DNA of 64,000 nucleotides from DATBLE01 sp046732255. Lineage in GTDB: Bacteria; Actinomycetota; Thermoleophilia; Gaiellales; Gaiellaceae. The stretch lies in the NCBI GenBank assembly GCA_046732255.1, contig JBKPMR010000031.1, forward strand, positions 73,882 through 137,881. The letters are read 5' to 3'. Numbering within the stretch: the stretch's first letter is position 1; each line of letters opens with the position of its first letter. The notes beneath the pieces were generated by a model. That model saw only the letters and a program-made list of their open reading frames with translations, had not been told where the DNA came from and searched no databases. The position numbers were made by a program, and so were the translations under genes. Positions 1-7,576 of this stretch are shown piece by piece.

Positions 1-84
1 TGCCGGCCCGGCCAGAACGGCTGCGAGCAGCATCGCGGTGCCGAGCGCAGCCATCGCCCCGGATATCAGGAATCTCGTTCGCAT
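1..84 (-). CDS. Secreted protein, N-terminal fragment (runs off the window)
   Basis: Only the first 28 codons are in the window. They read as a classical export signal: Met-Arg-Thr-Arg followed by a long hydrophobic stretch ending in Ala-Gly-Pro-Ala. A good ribosome binding site (AAAGGAG) lies just before the ATG at 84. The frame is open to the window edge, so the mature protein is not visible and no function can be given. The 228 bases between this start and the LysR stop codon hold only the upstream region of this gene; I see no other gene there. Confidence 0.6.
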   Translation of the reverse strand, partial: MRTRFLISGAMAALGTAMLLAAVLAGPA

Positions 85-312
85 TGCGCTCCTTTCCCTC
101 GACGGGCTGCGAGCCGAGATCCCGGTGCCGCCCGTCATCGGCTGTGTTCGACGTGCCCGTTAGAGACGGAATGGGAACGGGTTCGTTAGCCCTGTCGCGA
201 TAAGGGTTTCGCAATTCGCATGCAGTTTTTCTTCACCCCGGTACGACCACGCCGATGGACATGCGAAGCCCGAATTGTTGGTGAAAATCGCTGACGCTTC
301 GATTCGAGCGAC

Positions 313-1290
313 TTATCGGCGATCGCCGTCGGCGGTGCCCGCGGCGCTGAGCAGCAGCTGGATCACCTCGGCCGTTCGTTCGTCGTCGACGCGCTCTGCA
401 TGCCGGACCGCGGCGACGACGTGGACCGGACGCTCGAGGCAGGCCGGCTCGACCACCATCGCGTCGGCGGTGAGGAGATCGGTCGCCGCGCGCGGGACGA
501 CGGCGACCCCGAGGCCGGCGAGCACGAGCCCCTCGAGGGTGCGGATACTGCCCGCCTGGTAGGCGAAGGTGACCGGCGTCCCCAGCGACTCGAAGTGGAC
601 GACGATCGGCTCGTACGCGCGCGGCGAGTTGAGGGCGATCAGCTGGAGCCCGGCGAGCCCCTCGGCGGAACGGGTCTCCGCCTCGACCGTCCCGGCCTCC
701 TTTCGCCGCACGACGAGCACGTAGTCGTCCGAGTAGAGCGGCGTGACGTCGTACGGCCCGGGCGGAAGCGGCAGGTGGGTGATCACGAGGTCGAGCTCCG
801 CCTGCTCCAGCGAGATGAGCAGCTCGCGGTCGTCGACGAGCTCCGTCAGCTCGACCGCCAGCTCCGGACGGCGCTGAGACAGCGCCCGCAGCGTCGAGGG
901 CACGAGCCCCCCGTAGAGCGTCTGGACGGTGCCGATCCTGATCAGGCCGAGGTCGCCGCGCTCGAGCGCCGAGAGGTCTGCTGCTGCGGCGGCCAGCCGG
1001 GCGGCGATCGTCTCGGCGTGGTGGAGGAGCAGCTCGCCGGCCGGCGTCAGGCCGACGGGCGAGGAACCCCCGGGCCGGTTGACGAGGCGCTGGCCGATCG
1101 TGCGCTCGAGGGCCGCGATCTGCTGGCTGATCGCGGACTGCGTGTAGCCGAGCCGCCGGGCGGCCCGGTTGAACGATCCCTCGTGCGCGATCGCCTCCAG
1201 GGCAGCCAGATGCCTGAACTCGATACCGAGCCACCGCTCGGGCCTGACGAGCCGTCTCGAGGCCGCACTCGACTGGGCGTAAGGCGCCAT
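313..1290 (-). CDS. LysR-family transcriptional regulator
   Basis: The N-terminal winged helix-turn-helix (about residues 23-85, with the pattern FRHLAALEAIAHEGSFNRAA and then AISQQIAALE) and the C-terminal periplasmic-binding-like effector domain are typical of LysR regulators, and the length (325 aa) fits. I chose the ATG at 1290; an in-frame TTG at 1314 would add 8 residues. The gene is divergent from the permease at 1463, so the permease or its substrate is a plausible target, but LysR proteins also regulate genes at a distance. The ligand cannot be read from the sequence. Confidence 0.88.
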   Translation of the reverse strand: MAPYAQSSAASRRLVRPERWLGIEFRHLAALEAIAHEGSFNRAARRLGYTQSAISQQIAALERTIGQRLVNRPGGSSPVGLTPAGELLLHHAETIAARLAAAAADLSALERGDLGLIRIGTVQTLYGGLVPSTLRALSQRRPELAVELTELVDDRELLISLEQAELDLVITHLPLPPGPYDVTPLYSDDYVLVVRRKEAGTVEAETRSAEGLAGLQLIALNSPRAYEPIVVHFESLGTPVTFAYQAGSIRTLEGLVLAGLGVAVVPRAATDLLTADAMVVEPACLERPVHVVAAVRHAERVDDERTAEVIQLLLSAAGTADGDRR

Positions 1291-1462
1291 CCCGTTAGCT
1301 CGTACAACGAACAACCCGAGCGGAAAGTTAGGGCCGTGTTAAGGGACTCCCGCTCCTGAAAAGCCTCGACGGCCTGGCTAAGCGGACGATTGTCAATTCT
1401 CGTCACGTCTCGATCAGAACTTCGCATGCCTCCGGCGTCGAGACCGGCCCAGACTGTTCGGC

Positions 1463-2431
1463 GTGGCGCGGTATCTCGTCCGGCGGGTGCTCTGGGCGGT
1501 GATGCTCTTCGTCGCCGTCACGATCGTCGCCTACATCCTCTTCTTCATCATCCCGGCCGACCCCGCGCGGCAGTTCGCCGGCAAGGGGGCGACGCCGGAG
1601 ACGGTCGCCAAGGCGAAGCACTACCTCGGTCTCGACCGGCCGATCTACGTCCAGTACGGACATTTCGTCGGCCGACTCGTCCTCCACCAGGATCTCGGGC
1701 ATTCCTGGCACAACCGGGAGAGCGTGAACCGGATCGTCGCCGACGCGGCGCCGGTGACAGCGTCGCTGGTGATCGGCGGCGCCGTCTTCTGGCTCATGCT
1801 CTCGATCCCGATCGGCGTACTTGCGGCCGTACGACGGGGGTCGCTCCTCGATCGAGGGGCGACGACGTTCGTCCTCATCGGGATCTCCGCCCACCCCGTG
1901 TGGATCGGCCTGATCTTCGCGTACCTCTTCGGCTACCGGTGGCACCTGACGCCGATCACGGGCTACGCCGACGTCTTCAACCCTCCTCCGGGGCAGCCGG
2001 GCGGGCCGGTGCAGTGGGCATACCACATGGTGCTTCCCTGGCTCACGTTCATGGTCCTGTACACCGCGCTGTACGTGCGCATGATCCGTGCGAACGTGAT
2101 CGAGACGATGTCCGAGGACTACGTGCGTACCGCACGCGCCAAGGGAGCCTCCGAGGCGGCGGTGATGCGCAGGCACGTGCTGAGGAACGTGATGCTCCCG
2201 GTGGTGACGATCCTCGGCATGGACATCGGCCTTGCTCTCGGCGGCGCGATCTTCACCGAGACCGTCTACAGCCTCCCCGGCCTCGGCCGGACCTCGGTGC
2301 AGGCGCTCGCCAACTACGACGTCCCGACGGTGCTGGGCGTGATCGTCTTCGCGACGGTCGTGATCATCGTCTTCAATCTGGTCGTCGACATCCTGTACGC
2401 CTGGATCGACCCGAGAATCAGGCTGACCTGA
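1463..2431 (+). CDS. ABC transporter permease, DppB/OppB type
   Basis: This is an inner-membrane permease of the oligopeptide/dipeptide/nickel ABC importer family. The 322-aa protein starts with the usual ARYLVRRVL amphipathic segment, has about six membrane segments, and carries the EAA loop that docks the ATPase (RTARAKGASEAAVMRRHVLRN region, about residues 218-240). The C-terminal PGLGR and final DPRIRL segments are also typical. The start is GTG. It is an orphan here: no DppC, ATPase or binding protein lies beside it, so it must pair with components elsewhere or be a remnant of a moved operon. Confidence 0.88.
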   Translation: MARYLVRRVLWAVMLFVAVTIVAYILFFIIPADPARQFAGKGATPETVAKAKHYLGLDRPIYVQYGHFVGRLVLHQDLGHSWHNRESVNRIVADAAPVTASLVIGGAVFWLMLSIPIGVLAAVRRGSLLDRGATTFVLIGISAHPVWIGLIFAYLFGYRWHLTPITGYADVFNPPPGQPGGPVQWAYHMVLPWLTFMVLYTALYVRMIRANVIETMSEDYVRTARAKGASEAAVMRRHVLRNVMLPVVTILGMDIGLALGGAIFTETVYSLPGLGRTSVQALANYDVPTVLGVIVFATVVIIVFNLVVDILYAWIDPRIRLT

Positions 2432-2450
2432 GTTCGAGAGCGGCTACAGT
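2423..2450 (+). promoter_or_regulatory. Promoter of tRNA-Thr
   Basis: A CTGACC box at 2423-2428 and a TACAGT box at 2445-2450 are separated by 16 bases. The tRNA begins nine bases after the second box. The first box overlaps the last codons of the upstream permease gene. Confidence 0.5.
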
Positions 2451-2459
2451 AGGCTCGCC

Positions 2460-2532
2460 GCCGACGTAGCTCAGCTGGTAGAGCACTTCACTCGTAATGA
2501 AGGGGTCCCCGGTTCGAGTCCGGGCGTCGGCT
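2460..2532 (+). tRNA. tRNA-Thr (anticodon CGT)
   Basis: A complete cloverleaf can be drawn. The acceptor stem GCCGACG (2460-2466) pairs with CGTCGGC (2525-2531), the discriminator base is T2532, the D arm carries GCTC/GAGC, the anticodon stem CTTCA/TGAAG encloses the loop CTCGTAA, and the T arm is CCCGG/CCGGG around TTCGAGT. The anticodon CGT reads the threonine codon ACG. CCA is not encoded. The discriminator base is also the first base of the TTG start codon of the next gene. Confidence 0.97.
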
Positions 2533-3383
2533 TGAAGCGTCTGCTCGGAACTGCGCTCGTGTTCGGGTCGCTTGCGGCGACGGCCGCCGGGGCGAGCGCC
2601 CCGCTCCGTCCCGGCGCACCGTTCGACGGCGCCTATGCGTACGAGCTGACGAAGCTCCAGCTCTCGTACGGGCCGCGGCCCGCAGGGTCGACCGCCCAGC
2701 GCGCCGCCGCGGCGAAACTGGTCCGGCTGCTGCCCGGCGGCCACTTCGAGCCGGTCCCCGGCGGGCTCCGCAACATCGTCGGCGCGGTTCCGGGCCGGCT
2801 GCCGGCGATCCTCGTCGCGGCTCACTACGACACCACCGACGTCGCCGGCTACCTCGGTGCGAACAACAGTGCAGCGGGGGTGGGGGCGGTACTCGCGATC
2901 GCCAAGGCGCTCCGGAGTGATCGTCCCCGGCCGGGGCAGGCGGCGGTCCGCTTCCTGCTCACGGACGGGGAGGAGGCTCCGTCCGGATTCAAGGACTTCT
3001 ACGCCGAGGGTCTGCGCGGCAGCAAGGCGTACGCAGCCGCGCACGCGACTGAGCTCCGCGAGGTGGTCGTGCTCGACTTCATCGCACTGCGAGACCTGCG
3101 GCTGACGCGCGACGTGACCTCGGACCTCCCGCTCTGGGCCCGCCTGCGTGAAGCGGCGGCGCGGGCCGGAACGCGCTCGTTGTTCCCGCCGGCGAGCCAG
3201 GGTGCGGTGATGGACGACCACACGCCGTTCCTCCGGGCGGGCATCCCGGCGATCGACCTGATCGACTTTCGTTACGCCTGCTGGCAGAAGCTCTGCGACA
3301 CCCTCAGCCAAGTCTCGTCGACGAACCTGACGCGCGTGGGGAGGACGGTGCTCGAGCTGATCCGGACCGAGCGTTTCCGATAG
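2532..3383 (+). CDS. Secreted M28-family (glutaminyl cyclase-like) zinc protein
   Basis: The 283-aa product begins with a signal peptide (MKRLLGTAL... ending near ASA, residue 23). It shows the M28 metallopeptidase/glutaminyl cyclase layout: HYD (His98, Asp100), GANN (109-112), DGEE (145-148), a buried LDF (Asp182) and DDH (His230). At residue 112 the usual metal-bridging Asp of the GAxDN motif is Asn, so activity is uncertain. The TTG start shares its first base with the end of tRNA-Thr and has no ribosome binding site. The next in-frame GTG (2559) would cut away the positively charged part of the signal peptide, which favours the TTG. Confidence 0.75.
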   Translation: MKRLLGTALVFGSLAATAAGASAPLRPGAPFDGAYAYELTKLQLSYGPRPAGSTAQRAAAAKLVRLLPGGHFEPVPGGLRNIVGAVPGRLPAILVAAHYDTTDVAGYLGANNSAAGVGAVLAIAKALRSDRPRPGQAAVRFLLTDGEEAPSGFKDFYAEGLRGSKAYAAAHATELREVVVLDFIALRDLRLTRDVTSDLPLWARLREAAARAGTRSLFPPASQGAVMDDHTPFLRAGIPAIDLIDFRYACWQKLCDTLSQVSSTNLTRVGRTVLELIRTERFR

Positions 3384-3392
3384 CCGGATGGT

Positions 3393-3418
3393 GCCCCGAC
3401 GGGGGCGCGGCCGGCCGC
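3393..3418. terminator. Possible bidirectional terminator
   Basis: Between two convergent genes there is a GCCCC-GAC-GGGGC hairpin followed directly by the 12-bp palindrome GCGGCCGGCCGC. There is no T run, so this is an inference from position and pairing only. Confidence 0.35.
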
Positions 3419-3459
3419 CTTTCGCGCGCCGCCGGGCTTTGCCCGATGGCGCTGCGGGC

Positions 3460-4296
3460 TCACGCGAGCACGGCGACGGCGATCGCGGCGGGCACGACGA
3501 CCCAGGCGAGGGTGGTGAGCATGATCGCGATGACTGCGAACTTGCGGCTCTGGTCACGCGGCGGCTGTCCGGCCGAGCCGAGGACCTCCCACAGCGCCGC
3601 CAGCGGCGCGGTCGTCGCGAGCCTGATCCGGCGGCTCGCCATCGCCGCGCCACGCAGGATGATCGCCGAGATCAGCCACACGACCAGCCCGCCGGCCACG
3701 AGGGTGATCGTCGCCACCCACCAGCTGCCGAGGTCGAGCCCCTGGATCAACCGCACGAGCGCGAGGACGATCGGGACGAGAATGCCGCCGATCACGAACG
3801 AGGGCAGGCCGATCTCGCGGCGCTTGAAAACGACGACGAGTCCCTCTGCCTCCGATCGTGCTCGATAGAGCAGCGAACGCTCGTCGGTTCCGGCCGCCGC
3901 CTGCATGGTCCGGAGCCAGTACACGTTGCGCATGTCGATGGAGACGCGACGCAGGTGGGAGACGACGACATACCGGGCGACCAGCTCGACCACGAACCGG
4001 CCGAAGAACCTCGGCTTCAGCCAACGGGGCAGGGCGGCCGAGCGATAGCCGTGCCGGCCGAGGGTCTCGAGCGAGGCGACTGCGCGCCGGTGGGCGGCGG
4101 GAAATGCGTCTGGCCTGGCGAGCGGCGCCTTCCGCGCCAGCTCCGTGAGCATCTCGCGCTCCTGCGGCCCTCGCAGGTCGAGCGTGTCGAGGAAGCTCGC
4201 GACCTGGTCGTCGTCCTCGTCGACGAGCTGGATCCGGTCGAGCCACTGGTCGACGTCGTCGAAGACCGATCTCGTCGTCGACCGCCGACCGCGCAT
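3460..4296 (-). CDS. Hypothetical membrane protein, two C-terminal helices plus one more
   Basis: I do not recognise this 278-aa protein. The first 150 or so residues are soluble and charged. Two hydrophobic segments follow at about 165-187 and 195-215, and a third ends the chain. It converges on the M28-like gene and is divergent from the small secreted protein at 4346. No catalytic motif is visible, and no function is proposed. The start ATG at 4296 is the first in the frame. Confidence 0.6.
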   Translation of the reverse strand: MRGRRSTTRSVFDDVDQWLDRIQLVDEDDDQVASFLDTLDLRGPQEREMLTELARKAPLARPDAFPAAHRRAVASLETLGRHGYRSAALPRWLKPRFFGRFVVELVARYVVVSHLRRVSIDMRNVYWLRTMQAAAGTDERSLLYRARSEAEGLVVVFKRREIGLPSFVIGGILVPIVLALVRLIQGLDLGSWWVATITLVAGGLVVWLISAIILRGAAMASRRIRLATTAPLAALWEVLGSAGQPPRDQSRKFAVIAIMLTTLAWVVVPAAIAVAVLA

Positions 4297-4331
4297 CGGG
4301 CACCGACACTAGCGACCGGTCCGGCCGGCGA

Positions 4332-4337
4332 TATCGT
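4332..4337 (+). promoter_or_regulatory. TATCGT box, candidate -10 of a leaderless gene
   Basis: TATCGT ends eight bases before the ATG at 4346. This is the spacing expected if transcription starts on or next to the start codon. Confidence 0.35.
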
Positions 4338-4345
4338 CCCACCGG

Positions 4346-4834
4346 ATGCGCATCGCGATCGCGCTCGTGCTCGTCGTCTGCGCCGTGCCGGTCGCCTCGG
4401 CGCAGAAGGCGATCGACATCACCCAGTCGTACGTCGCCGGGATCCATCTCGGGGCGAGCAAGGCGCGCGCACGGGCGTTGATGACGAAGCCGGTGCGGCT
4501 CGACCGCCTCGAGGACGGGTATCTGCGGTTCGTCTCGCCGAGCGAGAAGCTCGAGGCGTACTTCCGCACCGGCACCAAGGGCGTCGCGGTCGTCACCACC
4601 TGGAACCGGCAGCTCACGACCGAGGAGGGGATCGGGCCCTGCTCGACCGTGGCGGCGCTGAAGCGGGCGTACGGAGCGCGGCTCGTGCCGTTCAGGCAGG
4701 CAAGGAAGGTCGTCGCGTACCGGCTCGGGAACGTGATCTACACCGTCGAGGGCGGCCGTCGCGTGGGCGTCGTCGCGCTCGGCCGCGGTACGCAGGCGGT
4801 CTACGTTGCGCTCAACGCGAAGGAGTGCGGCTAG
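4346..4834 (+). CDS. Small secreted protein of unknown function
   Basis: The product is 162 aa with a clear signal peptide (residues 1-19, ending VASA). The mature part opens with a GIHLGASKARARALMTKP-like segment. That resembles the helix seen in BamE/SmpA-type or calcium-associated secreted domains (IxLGmsxxxVxxLLGxP), but I cannot name the family with confidence. A Cys pair (in GPCST and near the C terminus, KECG) could form a disulfide. It has no ribosome binding site; a TATCGT box eight bases upstream suggests a leaderless message. Its TAG stop overlaps the TAG stop of the convergent dehydrogenase. Confidence 0.6.
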   Translation: MRIAIALVLVVCAVPVASAQKAIDITQSYVAGIHLGASKARARALMTKPVRLDRLEDGYLRFVSPSEKLEAYFRTGTKGVAVVTTWNRQLTTEEGIGPCSTVAALKRAYGARLVPFRQARKVVAYRLGNVIYTVEGGRRVGVVALGRGTQAVYVALNAKECG

Positions 4835-5784
4835 AGGACCAGCACGGGCGCGCCGCGGATCCGTCCGGTGCGCAGCCGGTCGAGCGCCTCGTTCGCCTCC
4901 GCCAGCGGGAAGGTCTCGATCTGCGCACGCACCGGCACCTGGGGCGCGAGCGCAAGGAACTCCTCGCCGTCGGCGCGGGTCAGGTTCGCCACCGAGCGCA
5001 CCTGGCGCTCACCCCAGAGCAGCTCGTACGAGAACGACGGGACATCGCTCATGTGGATGCCGGCGCAGACGACTGTGCCGCCCTTGGCCACCCTGGCGAG
5101 CGCGATCGGCACAAGCTCGCCGGCCGGCGCGAACAGGATCGCCGCGTCGAGCTCGTCCGGCGGCCGCTCGTCCGAGCCTCCGGCCCACTCGGCGCCGAGC
5201 TTGCGCGCGAACGCCTGGCCCTCTGTGTCGCCGGGCTTCGTGAACGCGAACACGCGCCTGCCCTGGTGGCGGGCGACCTGGGCGACGATGTGCGCCGAGG
5301 CGCCGAAGCCGTACAGGCCGAGCCGCTCGGCGTCCCCGGCCATGCGGAGCGACCGGTAGCCGATCAACCCGGCGCAGAGAAGGGGTGCGGCGTCCTCGTC
5401 GCCGTACGCGTCCGGGATCGGCAGGCAGTAGCGCTCGTCGGCGACCGCGAGCTCGGCGTAGCCGCCGTCGAGCTGGTAGCCAGTGAAGCGCGCGCGGTCG
5501 CAGAGGTTCTCGCGTCCGGTCGTGCAGTAGCGGCACTCACCGTCGGTCCAGCCGAGCCAGGGGACGCCGAGGCGCCGGCCGTCCTCGGCGATGCCGACGA
5601 TCTGGTGGCCGAGGACGAGCGGCAACTTGGGGTCGGGCAGCTCGCCGTCGAGCACGTGCAGGTCGGTGCGGCAGACGCCGCACGCCTGGACCCTGAGCAG
5701 CAGCTGGCCGGGTTGCGGCTCGGGGTCGGGCAGCTCCGCCTCGCGCAGCGGCCGCCCGGGGTCGTCGAGCACCATCGCCCTCAT
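4831..5784 (-). CDS. Zinc-dependent alcohol dehydrogenase family protein
   Basis: This is a medium-chain dehydrogenase/reductase of 317 aa. Catalytic zinc ligands are visible as CGVC (Cys35) and GH (His60), and the Rossmann segment follows near residue 165 (GLYGFGASAH). The structural-zinc loop reads DGECRYC-x7-C, so the first of the four usual cysteines is Asp81. The start at 5784 (MRAMVLDD) matches the family; an in-frame ATG at 5814 would add ten unlikely residues and crowd the divergent hpnC start at 5823. The substrate is unknown. The divergent position does not prove a hopanoid role. Confidence 0.85.
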   Translation of the reverse strand: MRAMVLDDPGRPLREAELPDPEPQPGQLLLRVQACGVCRTDLHVLDGELPDPKLPLVLGHQIVGIAEDGRRLGVPWLGWTDGECRYCTTGRENLCDRARFTGYQLDGGYAELAVADERYCLPIPDAYGDEDAAPLLCAGLIGYRSLRMAGDAERLGLYGFGASAHIVAQVARHQGRRVFAFTKPGDTEGQAFARKLGAEWAGGSDERPPDELDAAILFAPAGELVPIALARVAKGGTVVCAGIHMSDVPSFSYELLWGERQVRSVANLTRADGEEFLALAPQVPVRAQIETFPLAEANEALDRLRTGRIRGAPVLVL

Positions 5785-5822
5785 GGGCCGATGGTGGCAG
5801 AGATTCCGTTTCAATAGGGGAC

Positions 5823-6620
5823 GTGGATCCGGCAGTCGTCGCCGCGCGCGCGCGGACCGAGAACTTCCCGGTCGCGTCGCTCCTCTTCCCGCGCGCGCTG
5901 CGCCCGCATCTGCGTGCCGTGTACGGGTTCGCGCGCCTGGTCGACATCCTCGGCGACGAGGCCGAGGGCGATCGGGTCGCGCTCCTGGACCAGCTCGAGG
6001 ACGAGGTCGAGGCTTGCTACACGGGCCTGCCGACCTGGCCTGTGATGCAGGAGCTTCAGCCGACGATCGAGGAGTTCGACCTGCCTCGTCAGCCGTTCCT
6101 CCGGCTGATCGAGGCGAACCGCATGGACCAGCGCATCGCCGAGTACGCGACCTGGGCGGACGTGAAGCACTACTGCGTCCACTCGGCCGACCCGGTAGGG
6201 CGGTTGGTGCTCGGACTGCTCCGGCGGGCGGACGACGACGAGCTGGTCGCCGCCTCTGACGACGTCTGCACCGGGCTCCAGCTCGTCAACTTCCTCCAGG
6301 ATGTCCCGCGTGACCTCGCGCTCGGTCGCATCTACATGCCCGCTGAGGACCGGCGGCGCTTCGACGTCAGCGTTCTCGACGGTCCGAACCCGCCGCTGAT
6401 GCGACTGCTGCGCTTCGAGGCCGAGCGCGCCCGCGGCCTGCTCGGCGGCGGGCGGATCCTCCAGGAGCGGATCGGGGGGCGCGTCGGCCGCGCGGTCGGG
6501 CTCTTCGCCCGCGGGGGGCTGGCGGCCCTCGACGCGCTCGAGGACGCGCACTGGGACGTCTTCACGCAGCGCCCGCGTCCGTCTCGGCTCCGCCTGGCTC
6601 GGGAAGCCCTGCGCCGGTGA
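5823..6620 (+). CDS. hpnC: Hydroxysqualene synthase HpnC
   Basis: HpnC is known to convert presqualene diphosphate made by HpnD to hydroxysqualene. The 265-aa protein has the squalene/phytoene synthase fold signatures: ENFPVASLLFP near the N terminus, a first acidic motif DILGDE (41-46) and a second LQDVPRD (D160, D164). The start is GTG, and the gene opens the hopanoid operon divergently from the dehydrogenase. Its TGA overlaps the GTG of hpnD, implying translational coupling. Distinguishing HpnC from HpnD rests on the ENFPVAS motif and gene order. Confidence 0.92.
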   Translation: MDPAVVAARARTENFPVASLLFPRALRPHLRAVYGFARLVDILGDEAEGDRVALLDQLEDEVEACYTGLPTWPVMQELQPTIEEFDLPRQPFLRLIEANRMDQRIAEYATWADVKHYCVHSADPVGRLVLGLLRRADDDELVAASDDVCTGLQLVNFLQDVPRDLALGRIYMPAEDRRRFDVSVLDGPNPPLMRLLRFEAERARGLLGGGRILQERIGGRVGRAVGLFARGGLAALDALEDAHWDVFTQRPRPSRLRLAREALRR

Positions 6621-7435
6621 GGGTGGACGATGCCTACACCGAGGTCGAGCGGCTCACACGGGCCCGGGCGCGGAACTTCGCCTACGGGATCATGGTCCTC
6701 CCGAAACCGAAGCGGCGGGCGATCGCGGCGATCTACGCCTTCGCGCGCGAGGTCGACGACATCGCGGACGGCGACGCCGCGCCGGACGAGAAACGGTCGA
6801 GGCTCGAGGAGCTGCACCGCCGTCTCGATCTGCCGCCGAACGGCGACGCGACGTGGGTCGCGCTGGCGGACGCCCGCGAGCGCTTCCCGATCAACGAGCA
6901 GGCGCTTCACGACCTCGTCGACGGTGGGCTCGCCGACCTCGACCGTCAGCGCTACGAGAACTTCGACGAGCTGCGTGACTACTGCGCCCACGTCGCCGGC
7001 GCCGTCGGGGTGGCGTGCATCGGCGTGTACGGCGCCGACCAGCCGCAAAGGGCGGAGGCGCTCGGGATCGCGCTCCAGCTGATCAACGTGATGCGGGACG
7101 TCCAAGAGGACTGGCAGCTCGGGCGCGTGTACCTGCCCCAGGACGAGCTCGCCTCGTTCGGCGTCGCCGAGGAGGACATCGCCGAGGGACGGCTGACCCC
7201 CGCCTGGCAGGCGCTGATGGCGTACCAGTCGGCGCGGGCGAGGAGCTACCTGGAGGAGGGCCTGACGCTGCTCGGCTTCCTCGACCACCGCAGCTCCGCC
7301 TGCGTGGGCACGTTCGCCGGCCTCTACCGGGCGACGCTGGAGCGGATCGAGGCGAGCGGCTTCGACGTCTTTGACGGTCCGCCCCGCCTGTCCACGCTGA
7401 CCAAGCTCCGGATCGTTGCCGTCAACCTGCTTTGA
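6617..7435 (+). CDS. hpnD: Presqualene diphosphate synthase HpnD
   Basis: HpnD condenses two farnesyl diphosphates to presqualene diphosphate. The 272-aa product shows NFAYGIMVLPKPKRRAIAAIYAF and both Asp-rich Mg-binding motifs: DDIAD (47-51) and RDVQED (D161, D165), within the usual trans-prenyltransferase helix pattern. The start is GTG and overlaps the hpnC stop. Downstream, 141 bases separate it from hpnE; two REP-like palindromes occupy part of that gap, in an operon whose other genes overlap. Confidence 0.93.
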   Translation: MRVDDAYTEVERLTRARARNFAYGIMVLPKPKRRAIAAIYAFAREVDDIADGDAAPDEKRSRLEELHRRLDLPPNGDATWVALADARERFPINEQALHDLVDGGLADLDRQRYENFDELRDYCAHVAGAVGVACIGVYGADQPQRAEALGIALQLINVMRDVQEDWQLGRVYLPQDELASFGVAEEDIAEGRLTPAWQALMAYQSARARSYLEEGLTLLGFLDHRSSACVGTFAGLYRATLERIEASGFDVFDGPPRLSTLTKLRIVAVNLL

Positions 7436-7450
7436 CCGTTCCGGCCATGA

Positions 7451-7557
7451 CCCGGTCTCTGAGACCGGGGGTGAAACGTTCTTGGAACGGTTCGTCCACT
7501 GGTCCCACAGGCGGTGGCTTGACTCCAGCGTTTGCGCCCCGGTCTCTGAGACCAGGG
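7451..7557. repeat. Two REP-like palindromes in the hpnD-hpnE gap
   Basis: The palindrome CCCGGTCTC-T-GAGACCGGG at 7451-7469 is repeated nearly exactly at 7538-7557 with one extra A in the right arm. Both copies are in the same orientation and fill part of the only long gap in the operon. In mRNA each would form a stable hairpin, which could protect the upstream message or lower expression of hpnE. Confidence 0.8.
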
Positions 7558-7576
7558 ATGTGACGAGGGCGTAAGG

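Noticed and set aside
3388..5817. An 809-residue frame on the plus strand antisense to the dehydrogenase and others
   Set aside because: It is a GC-rich shadow of minus-strand genes: Arg/Gly/Ala-rich, without a domain, and it covers recognised genes.
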